From the NCBI GenBank assembly GCA_944470555.2, contig OX104130.1, positions 63,245,160 to 63,309,159 of the forward strand: a stretch of 64,000 bases of DNA, in the 5' to 3' direction. The position numbers and the translations under genes were made by a program. Positions 1 to 11,719 of this stretch are shown piece after piece. The notes below the pieces were generated by a model, which made no database searches, was not told the DNA's origin, and saw only the letters and a list, made by a program, of their open reading frames with translations. Origin of the DNA: Heterobilharzia americana (taxonomy: Eukaryota; Platyhelminthes; Trematoda; Strigeidida; Schistosomatidae). The first letter of the stretch is position 1; each line of letters opens with the position of its first letter.

Positions 1-1500
1 ACCTCACTAACTGTTGTTGACCATTTCCCCCCAGTCTCCTTAATAAGTCTAAATAACTGTCTACTGTTACCGATCGCCGCTGCCTTTTCCATCTCTTTAG
101 CCTTTGCTGCCCACCACTGTTCACGATCGTTGCGCAGACTTTTCGTCAGTTTATTTTTAAGTTGCGCTCGCTCTTCATTGTACTCAGAGCCTGCAGGGAT
201 GCATTCACGTGCATCCATTAGTTTGGAAGAAGCTGCTGATATCCACTGGCTCTTTTTAGCCATTATCTTGGAGTCGGCTACAGTCTCCAGTGCTGCTTTT
301 ACAGTAGACTGAAGATGGCACCAAGCTTCTTCTGGATGAGTGACAGTCTTTTGTTCCGATAACTGCCTAGCCAACTTCTCACTGAACACGGCTTTGGTGT
401 TTTCGTTGTCCAGCAGAACTCGTAGTGGTTTTGTTGCCAAATTTTTTCTACGTCCATTGAGACGCAGGCATATACGTGCTCGGACCAACGCATGATCGCT
501 GTCCAAACACGTACTCCAGAAGGAGCGGCAGTCTTCCACCGATCCTCTCCAGCGATGACTAATAGCAATGTGGTCTATCTGTGTCCATCGCTGAGTCGAG
601 CTCGGTGGACGCCAGGTCAGACAGTGCCTTTCTTTATGTCTGAAATTTGTGCTGGCTAAAAATAGGCGGTTATCTGAGCATAGTTGTAATAGGCGATCAC
701 CGTTATCTGTACGTTCAGCTGGGATTCCGAAAGTGCCACCTAAGTGCCTTTCTGCCTCACTCAGTCTACCCACCTGTGCGTTGAGGTCACCTGCAACAAC
801 CACTACGTCCGAACGTTTGGCTTTCGAGAGGAGGTTAGACAGTTTATGGTAGAACTCGTCCTTCACTTCATCCGAACTACAGTCAGTGGGTGCGTAAGCA
901 GAGATTACAAAGAGACAACGGCGAGTCTCACTATTCCTTTTAGTTCTCACTGTGCCGTTCAGCCTCATAGCGCAGAGGCGACTATCAACTGGGATCCAGT
1001 CTAGTAGTGAGTTTTCTGCCCTGGTGCTTAATGCTATACCTACACCTGCAAGACCACGAGAGCTAGCTATCGAATCTCCAGAAACTCGAAGGGTGAATTT
1101 TGCAGATTCACCAGATTGGTCAGGAGAGGTCAGGTGAATAACCACACTTGGGTCCTGTATGCGTGTCTCACAAACACAGCACACATCCATGCCTCGAGTT
1201 GCTAGAGTCTTTGCCAACGAAGCCTGTTGGCCAATTTGACGGAGGGTGCGGACATTGAAGGCTCCAATATGTAATTTGGAGCGTGGTTTAAGGAGACCAG
1301 GGACACTGTTCTGTGGACTCAGATCGTTGTCGAAGGCTGCAGAGGTAGGAGAAATTGAAGATGATGCAGCATCATTAATTAAGAGACGTGAAGGAAGATT
1401 AGAAGGTAATGATGGAGGAGGAGGATAGCAGTCAGAAGAAACTTGGGTGCTGACAGAGTTGTGAGGGCGGTTGACACTTCCCGGCTGCCCACACCGTGGA
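1..1500 (-). CDS. RTE-like ORF2, apurinic-type endonuclease domain (partial, open at window start)
   Basis: The frame is free of stops from about 1600 down to position 1, some 500 codons. In order on the - strand: a Ser/Pro-rich leader (about 1500-1275); the endonuclease N-terminus FNVRTLRQ near 1250; the CETRIQDP catalytic Glu region near 1160; SAYAPTD near 900; AGDLNAQVG near 800; QIDHIAI near 570; SDHALVRA near 490; then a basic linker (KKSQWISAAS, EQWWAAKAKEMEK) leading towards the RT. These are the metal-binding and catalytic Asn, Glu, Asp-Asn and Asp-His positions of this family, all present. The protein would nick target DNA for target-primed reverse transcription. No Met is seen just upstream, so the true start is uncertain. 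The lack of damage contrasts with every other RTE piece in the window. Confidence 0.8.
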
Positions 1501-1513
1501 AGGCTATTTCTTC

Positions 1514-1801
1514 TTAAGGTACCTGAAAGAGATTTGTGTGACCGCAGAGCCCATCGGACATCTGCTTGAGGCCTGTCACACCCAGCCTTTTGAGTATGAT
1601 TATTTTGAATTTTTGTATTTTTGGGGCCGGATGAGCGAAAGGAAACGACAAGTGAACCAACACCGCCGGCCCGGCAGACCGTGGGGCGTGGTGGAGTGTG
1701 TTATTTTTGGGGCCGACCTTTTCTAACCCCCCCTTCCACTGAGAAGGCAGCATCAGCTTGGCACTGCTGGTCATCCAAGGGAAACACCTTACTGCTGTCA
1801 C
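1514..1801 (-). CDS. Small ORF upstream of and overlapping the RTE endonuclease frame
   Basis: This 95-codon ATG-started frame ends at 1514, inside the open endonuclease frame, which in turn extends upstream to about 1600 in another register. Its C-terminal half is basic and Pro-rich (HPAPKIQKFK, ILKRLGVTGLK). RTE-clade elements often have a tiny ORF1 overlapping ORF2, so this may be ORF1, or the two may have been one frame before a 1-nt change. No known domain is visible. Confidence 0.35.
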   Translation of the reverse strand: MTAVRCFPWMTSSAKLMLPSQWKGGLEKVGPKNNTLHHAPRSAGPAVLVHLSFPFAHPAPKIQKFKIIILKRLGVTGLKQMSDGLCGHTNLFQVP

Positions 1802-2084
1802 ACCCCATCCAGCTAGCAGCAGTACGACTTCGCCCTCAGACCCCCATCATAGTATAGCAATTTACACTATGACGGTAACTGCTTTTCGTCTAACCACTAC
1901 CCAACAGACCTTTCTGGTATGGTAGGACCTCGAGGGAACAAGCGTTCCACCAGCATAGCTCGTTGGGTCATTGTGATATGCAAGCCCGACCACCACGTCA
2001 AGGTAGCAGCTATCGGTCGGAGTAATAGTAACAGATGCCTGATAATAAATGACCTCAGTGCACCACCAGCTAACTGAGCCGAAC

Positions 2085-3262
2085 CAAAATCTCTGGATTC
2101 AAGTAACTGCTTAGGTGTAGACCTACTTCTGTCCTCTGGTTCAAAACGTCGTCAGTACAAAGTGTTTTGATCCACAGAGTAAATCATCCTTCATAGATTT
2201 GGTTTTGACACGTGAAAGAGAGGAAGTAACTGACCTTCAACATACGTCTATTAGCCAACACTGGCCATGCACTATTACTTTTCAAGTTTCACATATACAA
2301 TTAATATCGAGTCAGTTTCCCCTAGACGGGATGTATGGCGTGCGGATAAGCCGGCCATTGAGTGTAAAATTACACTAGAATAGACTGTCAATATTAACAT
2401 CTATGGGGGTTTGGGAAAAAATTAGAATTAGACTTGACGGTGCAACTTCACCGTCTAAACCATGGTCAACTCCATGTAAGCATTAGCATAGCCACCAGTG
2501 GATACCTTGAGACTTCACAGTAGCAGGAAACAGATATGGAACTAAATTTTATAAACCGGTTTTGAGGCCTTTAACACTGTGCATCGTAAGGTTAAAAACG
2601 TATGTAAGTCAAGTGTTACGAGGTTCAGAACAAAATAAGAAAGGCAACGGTTAGGTCTGTCCAAAACTGCTGTTCTTACACATCAAAAATCGAACGAAAA
2701 CCAAGGATTTATGTCCATCTTCTGTATAAGCTAAAGATTTTGAGGAGTTTGGTGAGTCTAAACTGTTCGAAGCTAAATGCCTATCCGAATACTTTAGTAT
2801 TGTCTCGGTAGACGGTAATGTTGGTATTCCGACCAGTATTTCCAAAAATGCCTCAGAAATGAGCCCAGTAAACATCACAAGAGAGGTAGTCTTTCGGCTA
2901 CTAAATAGACTTAAACCTGGAAAATTCCCTAGTCCTGATGGCTTGCACCCAAAGCTATCTTTCTTGGCAGACCACTTGCTGGACTATTTAGTGTCTACAT
3001 GCCAGACGCGGCACCCAACAGACTGGAGAGACGCTATAATCAACCTAGTTCTTAAGGCAGGGAATGGGAAACGTGTTGAATTGTCGTCCAGTTAGCTGAA
3101 CTGGCATATTTATCAGTGTTCAAGATTATCACGGAAAGACTGCTTAGCCATCTCAACAAAATAGTGTTTTCACATCACTACAACATGCGTTTTGCGCTAG
3201 TTGATCCTGTTTGACTAACACGGCACTAGTCGGCTTACTATCCGTATTGGTGAAGACGACTA
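2085..3262 (+). mobile_element. CR1-like non-LTR fragment: endonuclease C-terminus, linker and RT N-terminus (decayed)
   Basis: On the + strand, 2170-2330 reads as the end of a CR1-like endonuclease (SSFIDLVLTREREEV, comparable to the usual FTREIDF...PLGKSDH region). 2760-2860 reads as the linker (KLFEAKCLSEYFS), and 2859-3095 as the start of the RT (ITREVVFRLLNRLKPGKFPS, then PDGLHPKLS). Stops and frameshifts follow, and a weak continuation reaches about 3260. It is truncated at both ends. The right end abuts the 3' end of an oppositely oriented CR1-like copy. Confidence 0.65.
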
Positions 3263-3274
3263 CACATCCAACAT

Positions 3275-4110
3275 CAACAATAGGAATAGAAAAAACCTGT
3301 AACTTTTGAACTTTAACTTCTAGATCTTGACGATTGGTCCTTTTCCTTCAGTCTCACCCCCTCGGTAATCTCAGAAGCCTTTACAGTTTACCTGTTTACA
3401 ACTGTGGAGGCAGTGATAGTCTATTTCAAGGTTTTCATTTGCTAATTATAGGTTGGTTTGTTTGGGGGAGCAACGGCTTTGCTGATGAGATCACTTAACC
3501 CTTCTGAATTCCTGTTTTTTGTAAGCCCCTGTGAGAAATTATGAAGTGTCACTTAGGAAGCAGCGCAGAAAATGGGGTGAACAAATAATGAGGAAAGGGG
3601 TGAAAAGTACCCACAGGATATGTATTACTAATAGTATAGGGAAGGGATTGGTCTTATTGCAGATACTAGGGATGGGCAAGACAAAGATGGGTGAGCATGC
3701 CTTCAGTTGCTACCGGCGAGTGTTGGCGGTTAGCCGTCTGATCTTAAGGAAATATTGAGCACTCGCTTGAAGGAGTTAACTGATGTGGCTGTAGCTACTT
3801 TTTTCGGCACAGCGTTTCATAAGGTACTCTATGAGAAAAGTTAGGTCTGCCCTCCGGTAGGGTTTCCGCAAGACTAACGGTTTTCGACCAATATTTTCCT
3901 GTTGGGGTGGTCTGTCAGTTGGATGATCTTGTAGGGTATATGGTTGCCTCTTTTCTTTGGATAGCTTGAGGCGGACAAGTTGTGTTTTCCAAGACATTGC
4001 GCACATGTCTTGTCTTTTAGTTCCACAATTGATATTGCCGCCCTTCTCTGGACCTACTCGACAGTACCCCTTTAGTGGAGGGGTCATCGTGTTGAGAACT
4101 AACATGACGA
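3275..4110 (-). mobile_element. CR1-like element, 5'-truncated 3' end (copy 1 of 3)
   Basis: About 0.8 kb that matches the 3' part of the longer copy at 4440-5380 and a third copy at 12150-12860. Landmarks shared by the copies include gacgattggtccttttcctt near 3330, cattatgaagtgtcactt-type sequence near 3540 and a block with ctctggacctactcg near 4045. All three lie in the same orientation, with the 3' terminus to the left (3275, 4440, 12150). Short 3' fragments are the expected result of incomplete target-primed reverse transcription. The coding potential seen here (3776-4105, - strand) is 3' untranslated or C-terminal remnant. Confidence 0.6.
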
Positions 4111-4439
4111 GATATTTTAGATTTCGCTTATTGTTAAATGCTAATTATATAACGCCAGTTTCATTCGACTACCAGTGTAAATTAATATTTCTGTATTATC
4201 TAGTGGTGAAGATCAAACGAAAACTTCAAAGTCTCCCATACATTCGACTTTCTTCAAAATACTATTGAAAAACCAATCTTAAAAAACAAGCACTTACTTA
4301 TCGCACATGATCTTATCGATCATCCATGTAATGATCGGCAAATTTTCTTTTTCGTTATAAGTAGGGAGGATGATTGAATACGTCATCCTCAAGGTTAAAA
4401 TCGAACTTGAGGTGTCGGGACCAAGGTCACTTGTCCTGT
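4111..4439. other. Unassigned gap between two CR1-like copies
   Basis: AT-rich, with no open frame of note and no repeat that I can match elsewhere in the window. It may be older unique DNA, or part of the first CR1-like copy decayed beyond reading. Confidence 0.3.
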
Positions 4440-5379
4440 AGATTCAACATCTAACATCAATAATGTGAGGAGAGGAAACTTTCAATTTTTGAGCTCTCAT
4501 TTCTACATCTTGAGGCTTGGTCCTTTTTATATGGTTGTGTTCCTATGGTAGCAGAAGTCTGCGTTTTCCTGTTTATAGCTTTGGAGTTAGTAATTATGTA
4601 TATGAAGCTATTTTATTTGCAAATTGTAGCTTGGTTTGTTCTGGGGGGTAAAAGGGGTAACGGAGATGCTGATAAGATCAATAAACCACTTTGAATTCCT
4701 TTTTTTGTCAGCACCTATATGTAGGTGTTAAATGTCACTTAAAGTGTGCTGGAAATAGGGTGAGTGGGGAATGAGGAAAAGAAGAGTGAAAAGTACTTAT
4801 GGAAAGATAAATGGTGCTGGCAATAATGTGGGGAACGGATGCATCTCATTACAGATATTAAGGTTGGGGAATGCAGGGAAGGAAGAGCATATCATCATTT
4901 GCTACTGACAAATGTTCATGGTAAGCCCTTTGTGTTGACATACCCATCCAATAGTCGTTTGAAGGAGTCGGCTGATGTAGCTGTGGCTACTTCCTTCGTC
5001 ACAGCCCTCCATAAGGCGCATACTCCGTGGAAGAAGAAGTTAGACCTCACTCTCGTCTTCGCCCTATGATGCAGTATGCGAGTGGGGTTTCCACGTGGTT
5101 GTCAGTCTTGGACTGATAAGGCTGACCTATTTGGGTTGCCAGTTTGGTGAACGATCTTGCGGGCTGTTGTCAGTCACCTTTTTTCCTTCGACAGCTTAGT
5201 GTGAACAGGTTGAGTTGTCTGGGGCGCTGTGCACATGTTTTGCCTGTTAGTCAGACAACCGGCCTTGTCGCTCTTCTCTGTACCCTCTCGTTAGTACTTA
5301 CTTCTCTCTTCAGTGGGGAGCAATGGTGTTGGTGCGGTCTGATATTGGTCTCAAATGCCATAGGGAATAAGTATGGGTT

Positions 5380-6986
5380 AGTCATTCAAGTCGCCCTCTT
5401 AGAAGGTGCATAAAGGGGTTCGCCTTCGCTGCCGTTCCCTTACAATTGTCAGCAGTATCCAGTGTGTCAGAAAGGTTTAGTCCTAGGTCCTTCTCTGTGG
5501 ATACCTTGGTGATTGCACACTTGTTAAGGGTGTAGCTGATTTTCATCGCGTCTGGTGTGCGAAGACGTGTCACCTTGGATTTCTCCAGGTTAAAGGTAAA
5601 ACCGTTTGCAGCTGACTAGGACTCCAGCTGCAACAGGTCGTTTTGAAGTATCCTGGGCTCCTCTTCCTCATCTATTATTCTCTATATTTTGATGTCGTCG
5701 GCAAATAGGATGGTAGGCGGGGAGATTTTAGTGGGAGGGTGATTCATGTAAAGCAAAGATAGGAGTGACCCAAGGATAGCTCCTCGGAAACCTCCTGTTC
5801 TTGCTTTATTCTAGGGTGATCGAATTTTTTTACTTTAGCGCTGAACTCCTTGCCCTCCAGATATGCTGTAAACCATTCTATGAGTGGTTCAGTGATAACA
5901 ACTTTTGCAAGTTTAGCGAGCATGGTGTGGTGTAAGATGCCTTCGGGGGCTTTTGCCATTTCCAGGAAAGTGACGTGAACTGGTTGCTTGTTCTCCCATC
6001 TAGTAGTCTGGTCATCCCGAGATGTCATCAAGCTTGTGATACATGGCCGCCCAGTTCTGAAGCCATGTTGAATGGCATGAGCGATACTGTTTTCGTTCAA
6101 GTTGTCCCAAACAATACCTGCAATCAGGCTTTTCTGTACCTTGGAAATCACAGGAAGCAATGCTGTTGGTCTGCAGTTGCACGGGTTTTTTCGGCGTCCC
6201 CCCCCTTGAAGACTGGTGAAAGGATAGCGCGTTTCCATTCTTTGGGGGTCGACTGGCCTCCAACAAGTAGGCAAACAGGTTGCATATGGGTACGCTAACC
6301 ATTTGGATATAGTTGCGTAGAACCACCGGTCTTGTGTCGTCAGAGCCCGGTGATTTCTCCATTCTCAGCGTCGGAAGTTTCACAAACACTTGGTTTGACG
6401 AAATCCTTACGTCCAAAAGCTTGGTATCGCAGTCCTGAGACTTCGTTACACTACTAGATGTTGATAGTCGAAGTATTACTGGGCTGAGTTGCCCGCCGAC
6501 TTGGCTGCTCGATAGTTCTGCCTTCTTACTGCTGTTCAAGGGTTCTCCGGCCGGACTTGCGATCAGGTTTAAACCCTAATTCACCGGTCTGCCTAGTGAC
6601 ATAAACCGGTATAGACTTTTCGGTTTGTAACTTAACCGCTTAGCCATGTTGCTCTGGTGTGTGTACCTGCCATTACGAACTCTTATATTACGTAGATTGC
6701 ACAACGTCTTGTACCTAAAATAGCCTAATTCTTTGTATGATATACGCCACCGATTCCACGCCTTCTTTTTCCCCTCTGTTCGCCTCTGGGTTGCGCGAGT
6801 TACCCAAGACCGTGTTGGCCGCCTGGTTATCTTCAGAACACTCTTTTCTATGGAGCTCCGTATATTATGCTCAATATGTATCCAGTGCTCGTCTGTTGAT
6901 AGTGAGTGCCATTCTTGTGGCCATGTGTTCATCTCCCATGAAATGGTAGTTTGCTTTTTGGTAACAGCGGGAGGATCCTGGCTCAA
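5380..6986 (-). pseudogene. CR1-like ORF2 linker and reverse transcriptase, broken
   Basis: 6986-6576 is the basic linker before the RT (KAWNRWRISYKELGYFRYK). 6539-6012 and 6274-5744 cover RT blocks: LRMEKSPGSDDTRP for the usual K-PG-DG motif, LLPVISKVQKSLI, AIQHGFRTGRPCITSL and FLEMAKAPEGILHH. In the last of these the first catalytic Asp of the usual FLDFAKAFD motif is read as Glu. The FADD box with both Asp residues is intact on the - strand at about 5690-5710. 5573-5382 encodes STEKDLGLNLSDTL, the conserved stretch after the palm. Several stops and frameshifts make it inactive. Confidence 0.75.
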
Positions 6987-7007
6987 CTACTGGTAGTTTC
7001 CGCTTGG

Positions 7008-7752
7008 CTAGCAGAAAGAACCACACCAAGGTGTGGTTGCTTTTACCAAGGGGAGACAGATATGGAAACAGATGCCACCCACGAAAAGACCATCTTCTGT
7101 TGGAACATAGTCAAATGGGGATTGTTTTCCAACTGGTCTCCATCTGGTGTCTTCCTCAACCTCCTCTATCGGTCCTGCTGCCATAAACGTGTTTCGAAGT
7201 TTGTGTTCCAAAGACTTGTGCCCACAGCTTACTTCAACTCCCGGGTTCAGTGCCGGCATGTCAAAGCCTCCAGCGAGGGCCACACGATCACAGGCCGCCG
7301 AGGCGGTCGGTGAAATGACGCCGAACGATTGTGCCCTGTGCTCTGTCGTGCAAACAGGAGGCCTACGTACCCACTTCTAATAGGTATTTAGTTTGGTTTA
7401 TGGTGAAATAGTGCCATAAGGAGTTTGGTAGCAAGCTAAACACCCCACCAATCGCCTCCCTGATTTTTAGGTGAGTTCTAGTGTACTTGGCTACTCCTCC
7501 GCCTTTTTTGAATTGCATATCCTTTCGGAACGAGGTCATGTTAGGCAGGGATGTCTCCTGATGCATGATGTCTGATGAGAGCTGTGTCTCCGTGATGAGA
7601 TCTATGCCTACTGGTAGATTATAGCACACTGTTCTTAGCCACGGTAGTTTACCTCTAAGACCTCTTACGTTGCTGTAGAAGCACGTCAAGAAACTACATT
7701 CTGGGACCAATGCGATATTAGGACCTTTTTGGAGGCTGATGTGCCGTCGCAT
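7008..7752 (-). pseudogene. CR1-like ORF2 endonuclease domain, frameshifted
   Basis: The 7752-7363 piece carries FYSNVRGLRGKLPWLR, the Asn region at the start of a CR1-type apurinic endonuclease, followed by DLITETQLSSD with the catalytic Glu. The 7283-7008 piece carries ALAGGFDMPALNP, corresponding to the GDFN-A-P motif; the usual Asp-Phe-Asn appears here as Gly-Phe-Asp, so the site looks damaged. At least one frameshift separates the two pieces. Confidence 0.7.
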
Positions 7753-7760
7753 CGGATTCC

Positions 7761-9049
7761 GAGTGCCAGTCCCTACTGGCAGTTGATTAACGGAATTGTA
7801 TTAGCTGTTACGATATGGTTGACAGCAGTTTTTCGGTGATAAGCACAGTAGTATTGCCTCTAGACTGAGGGCGAGCAATGCATGACTTTGTTCAAACCAC
7901 GCATGAAAGGTCAAAGTTTGACAAAACGCTGATGGAAGGTCAGATTTGTAGCTATCCTTAGAGGCCCAAGAGTCGCAAAGCTACAGTCGCACAACACCAG
8001 ATCAAGATTTTGCTCCTCCCGAACCCTCCGGAGCCACCCATGCAGAACACAACAATGACCATACAGGAAGCCGATGACTATAGCAGGTAAAGTGTAATTG
8101 GACGAATTCATGCAATAAACTCGACGTTCTCAGGCAATAGCCTGAAAATAAAAGCTGCTTCCACCGCTAAAGTCATGACACTCCCACCCACTTTTGGCAC
8201 AAAACTGAAACCAGCGGCCGATGCCAGCCGATGGCCTACAATACCGGTTGCAAGGTATTTTAACAGCTGGTCATTGTATTTCCAATACCCGTCGCATGAA
8301 AATGTGCGACTAAATGACCGACGAGAACACTTAGAAGTACTCTACTAAACATTACCAGCAATACCACTGCAGAGTCAAATGATCTCCCAGAATCAATAAC
8401 GTAGGGTTCGACCATATTCAGCACAAATGTTGACTTTAGTAGCTGAACTGAAGGGGAAAAATCACGCGTTCACATCTTTTTACTTTTTCGTATTGCGCTG
8501 CGCTACTTGCATGCGATCCTTTAGCCAGTTAGCCGGAATGTGCCAACATTTTGGTTCGGTCGATCAAATATACTATTCAACCTGACAGCTCCATTGTATT
8601 CTTCCGTGGTTTCGTAATCGTGAGTATATAACGAGCATAAGCAATCAGTGACTGGCCTTTTCGTCTGTTAGGTTCGTATAAGACCCAATCCTGGTCTGGC
8701 AAGCCCCATGTGTTACAAACACAGCCTCCTAAGACCAAGTTCTAGACCACCGCCATAACATATCAAAATACCGAGCAGAATCTGGCCAGATGCATGACAA
8801 AAACGGATGACACCATAACATGAATCCTACATTCGTCAAGAAAAGCCAATTCTATTGTGCCCCCTGTGATAGAAATTGATCAAGGTTAGTGTGAGGAGAA
8901 ACCTTCAAAAGCTGTGTGTTTCGGGTTTGCCAGGAAATGCCGAAAAAATAAAACGCTATGCAAATGATATCTGCAGCTAGGGTATGTAGCGTGCACATCA
9001 AATGCAGTCACAGATATCTTCATTTACTGCAGATGGAGTCATTGCTGCA
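7761..9049. other. No recognisable gene; decayed sequence upstream of a CR1-like element
   Basis: This follows the 5' end of the - strand CR1-like copy. The only longer frame (8111-7911, -) has no familiar motif. It could hold the element's 5' UTR or ORF1, or unrelated DNA; nothing here distinguishes these. Confidence 0.3.
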
Positions 9050-10150
9050 TGCTTCTTTCACAAACAGCATTCAGTTTCGGTTTGGTGGATAAGGAGTTTG
9101 TAGAGCCTCCGACACCCACGGGGCATGTTTCTGAATTGCTTTTATCTGATCCTCCTCGCCGCTTAGGCGTTCAGTACATTCAAGAACTGATCCTTATGCT
9201 CTATCACTTATCAACAAGACATCATCAAAATGCCAAGGAACTCTCTGATCCATGCGAAGAGATTGCCAGTGACCAGGAAACTTTTTATTTCCATAAGCAA
9301 TCTGTAATGAGGTACCTTGTCGAACGCCCTAACAAAACATACGGAAACCAAGCCTACAGGTATCCTTTCGCCCGTAGGTCGGGACTAGCCTTCCATGACC
9401 AAAGAGGTTTTTCAGGAAGGAGAAACTCCTGTGAAAGCCAGGTTGCGAGCAGGACAGCTGAGTACCGCTCCCTATGTAGACAGTGACAGTCTTTTTGATT
9501 TCGTTCTCTAGGGTTTTGACTGCGGCATCGGTCAAGCATGCCGGTTTGTAATTTGATGTGTGTCTCTCCAGACCTTGCCTTGTAGGCGTGGTTATGACGT
9601 CCTTCTGGTCACATGAGTGTACCTTCTCTGAGGGATATTCGAAATACGGTAATGTACCGGCTACAAAGTGTGTGAGCTGTCTGAGCAGCCTCTGGTCCGG
9701 CTCGTCTGATTCAGTTGATTTTTTTACATCCAGAGAACATAATGTCTTACCACATCATTCCGGTTGATCTCCGCAGAGTTTATACTGGCGGACGCTTTTA
9801 CTGCCACCGCTGGACGAGACCTTATAGGGGGCTCCTGGGTAAACCTGGCAAACCCTGGATTTCGCAGTTTGTTTGGGTGGGGTATTTTTTGTCCATTCAA
9901 GACAGTCCTGGAGCACTCTAGATTCCTAACTTGGGCCTCCGGGTTAACTCTTCAGTCCTACGACAAGGCTGCCCTGTTCGTCTTCCACACATCGACCCTA
10001 GCTGGGGTGATGGACTGGGACAAGTTGGCTGCCTTCAACCTGAAGATGGTCACAATGTGATCATCTATACCAAGGGGTGCGAAACACTGAATGAAACTGA
10101 GATCGTCTATGTGACTGAATATCCAGCCCATAAATAGTGGAGTGAGCTGA
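9050..10150 (-). mobile_element. Decayed CR1-like fragment: endonuclease end, linker and part of RT
   Basis: On the - strand, 10137-9965 reads LFMGWIFSHIDDLSFIQ, then CFAPLGIDDHIVTIFRL and PARVDVWKTNRAAL. This is the order in which a CR1-like endonuclease ends (PLG-DH) and the linker begins. Near 9300-9220 the - strand reads VTGNLFAWIREFLG, like the GNLL-WI--FL segment of RTs. The pieces lie in different frames with many stops. The + strand 145-codon frame at 9049-9486 is read as a shadow of this. Confidence 0.5.
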
Positions 10151-11299
10151 TGATCGCATCGGATCGCTGTCCTAATGTGCCACGTAAGAACCGGGAAGCC
10201 GGTGTTTAAATTGATCTATGATTGGTTGAATTAAGCAGCCCTTCCACTCACAGTCCATCCCAGTTAATTGATGACAGGTTTAGGCCTTCCGCAACCAGGC
10301 GTGAAACCAATACACACCACTTCCAGATTTCCCTCTCTTGATTCATGTCATGATTCTGCTTCTTCTTCTTCTTCTGCTTCTCCTTCTTTAAATCGACCAG
10401 CCAAAAACTCATGAAAGCTCAAGCTTCATGAAGTTTATGGATGTTCTTCCGTGGACCTGACTATGACTTTGGGTGAACGAAGTCCGTTTTGCATCCTTTT
10501 TGAACACTGCCTACGTATCGAGCAGCGTCTTAGGAAGCTCCTTTTCTGCAACGAGATGGATATGTGGGTCGACCACTAATTCTTCGTTCTCGCTGAATAC
10601 CCGTGAGCGTGGGATCAAGAAAGAACACATCAGGGTGCCTACAGCTTGGCCAGATCATTAAAACAGTGAGGGCTAACAAAATTTTGAATCCTGCAGAATC
10701 ACAAACTACTGATTTCGAGCAAATATTCGCTGCTACAGCCTTCTCCCTGGATTGTATCGCAGCTCGCCAAGGTGGTATTTGAAACGGTTACGCAGTTCTT
10801 AGTGCCTACTCTCATCAACCCAGTGATAGATTGCAGTTTGTTCACAGTGTTCTGCCTCGCTTTCGCTTCTCTGAGTGACGACAGTCGGCTGTAGGTGTCT
10901 GACTGTCTATTCGATGTGTCGTTGAGCTTTGGTTACCTACTTGCTTGCTTTCGCATAGTCGGATGGGGAGGACTGACCAAGGTCTTGGAGGTGTCAGAAC
11001 GGAGATTCATCCTCTTTCGAGCTTTTGTCGCCATTAATTCAGTCGCTGGGCTGAGCGAGACATGGGATTAGTAAAGTTTGTTATTTGGTTTTAGCACCAC
11101 TGCACCTCATTTTCTTTCATTGGAAACTGACTTGGTCCTACGGCGGGTAATTTTCAGACTAGGTCTGCCAGCTCCCAGGATTCAAGGACCTGAAGATGTG
11201 CGGGACTTCCTAAATCGCAATTTATATACCGTGTAAGTAGTCTCCTCACCCGACACCCAGTCTGCTGAGGGGACACCCTCAACGGTTTCGCCCAACTAC
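10151..11299. other. Unassigned region with a short pyrimidine repeat
   Basis: No recognisable coding sequence. 10354-10388 is a (TTC)n-like tract. The rest shows no match to the other elements in the window that I can follow. Confidence 0.3.
10354..10388. repeat. TTC/TTCTGC microsatellite tract
   Basis: Imperfect run of cttcttcttctt units interrupted by tgc, on the + strand. Simple sequence, no function implied. Confidence 0.7.
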
Positions 11300-11457
11300 C
11301 TGTGCGTCAACGTATGCTGTTTCACCATCACTGTCCCACATATTGACTTGCACTTCGGATGCTAGTTGCTGGACGATGGTATTCAGAAGTGCTTCCGCTT
11401 CTCCAACGTAAATGAGATAACGAAAAGCCGTAAGGAGCCCGAGCAAAATATATTCCT
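11300..11457 (-). CDS. Candidate internal exon of an unrecognised gene
   Basis: On the - strand an acceptor-like tttcattgtcag precedes 11457 and a donor-like cag|gtagttggg follows 11300. The 158-nt interval is open and encodes YVGEAEALLNTIVQ and SEVQVNMWDSDGETAY, a composition that looks coding rather than random. A larger open stretch upstream on the same strand (12110-11750) encodes IQLAGVGFQGNSQISVG and could be a partner exon. I do not recognise the protein. It lies between CR1-like pieces, so an unrecognised element ORF is the alternative. Confidence 0.3.
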
Positions 11458-11719
11458 CTGACAATGAAAAGTATGTGTAACACTGAAATTTAACAAAAAG
11501 GAGCAATCATAAAGGAGAAATTGAAAGCACAGCATCGAAAAACTCCACGCAAACAACAAAATCGTTTGTGCCAAATTAATGTCAGTAAAACGTAGAACGT
11601 AGTGAGTGTAAATGGCAGTGGCTGGTGGAAATGTGCTGAAGTATTCCCGAGGCTTCATGAACACTTTTTTCCTCAAAACGTTTTGGACAGTGGTCTCAAG
11701 ATGTTTACATAAAATACTG

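Larger units (their letters stand above)
1..2025 (-). mobile_element. RTE-like non-LTR retrotransposon, 5' half, cut by window edge
   Basis: Read on the - strand, this is a 5' untranslated region (about 2025-1800), a short ORF (1801-1514) and a long endonuclease frame that is still open at position 1. The reverse transcriptase half would lie left of the window. The 5' UTR block (1741-2010) recurs in degraded form at 20641-20880, which supports its being part of the element. The encoded endonuclease is of the apurinic/apyrimidinic type used by RTE-clade elements such as schistosome SR2; the exact family is inferred. The right boundary near 2025 is where similarity to the 20.7-kb copy ends and a CR1-like fragment of opposite orientation begins. 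Confidence 0.8.
4440..7760 (-). mobile_element. CR1-like non-LTR retrotransposon, near full length ORF2 region, inactive
   Basis: Read on the - strand: endonuclease start (7752-7363), endonuclease C-terminus (7283-7008), linker (6986-6576), RT (6539-5380), then a long 3' region to about 4440. This order matches CR1-clade ORF2 (schistosome SR1/Perere-type). Frameshifts and stops split it into at least six open pieces. The 3' region is shared with 5'-truncated copies at 3275-4110 and 12150-12860. Confidence 0.75.

Noticed and set aside
9049..9486. 145-codon + strand ORF
   Set aside because: The - strand of the same region carries RT-like and CR1-linker-like motifs, and the + strand protein has no familiar pattern; read as a shadow.
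10354..10388. Repeat array suggestive of CRISPR or satellite
   Set aside because: Just a short TTC microsatellite without spaced repeats; no CRISPR-like array exists in the window.
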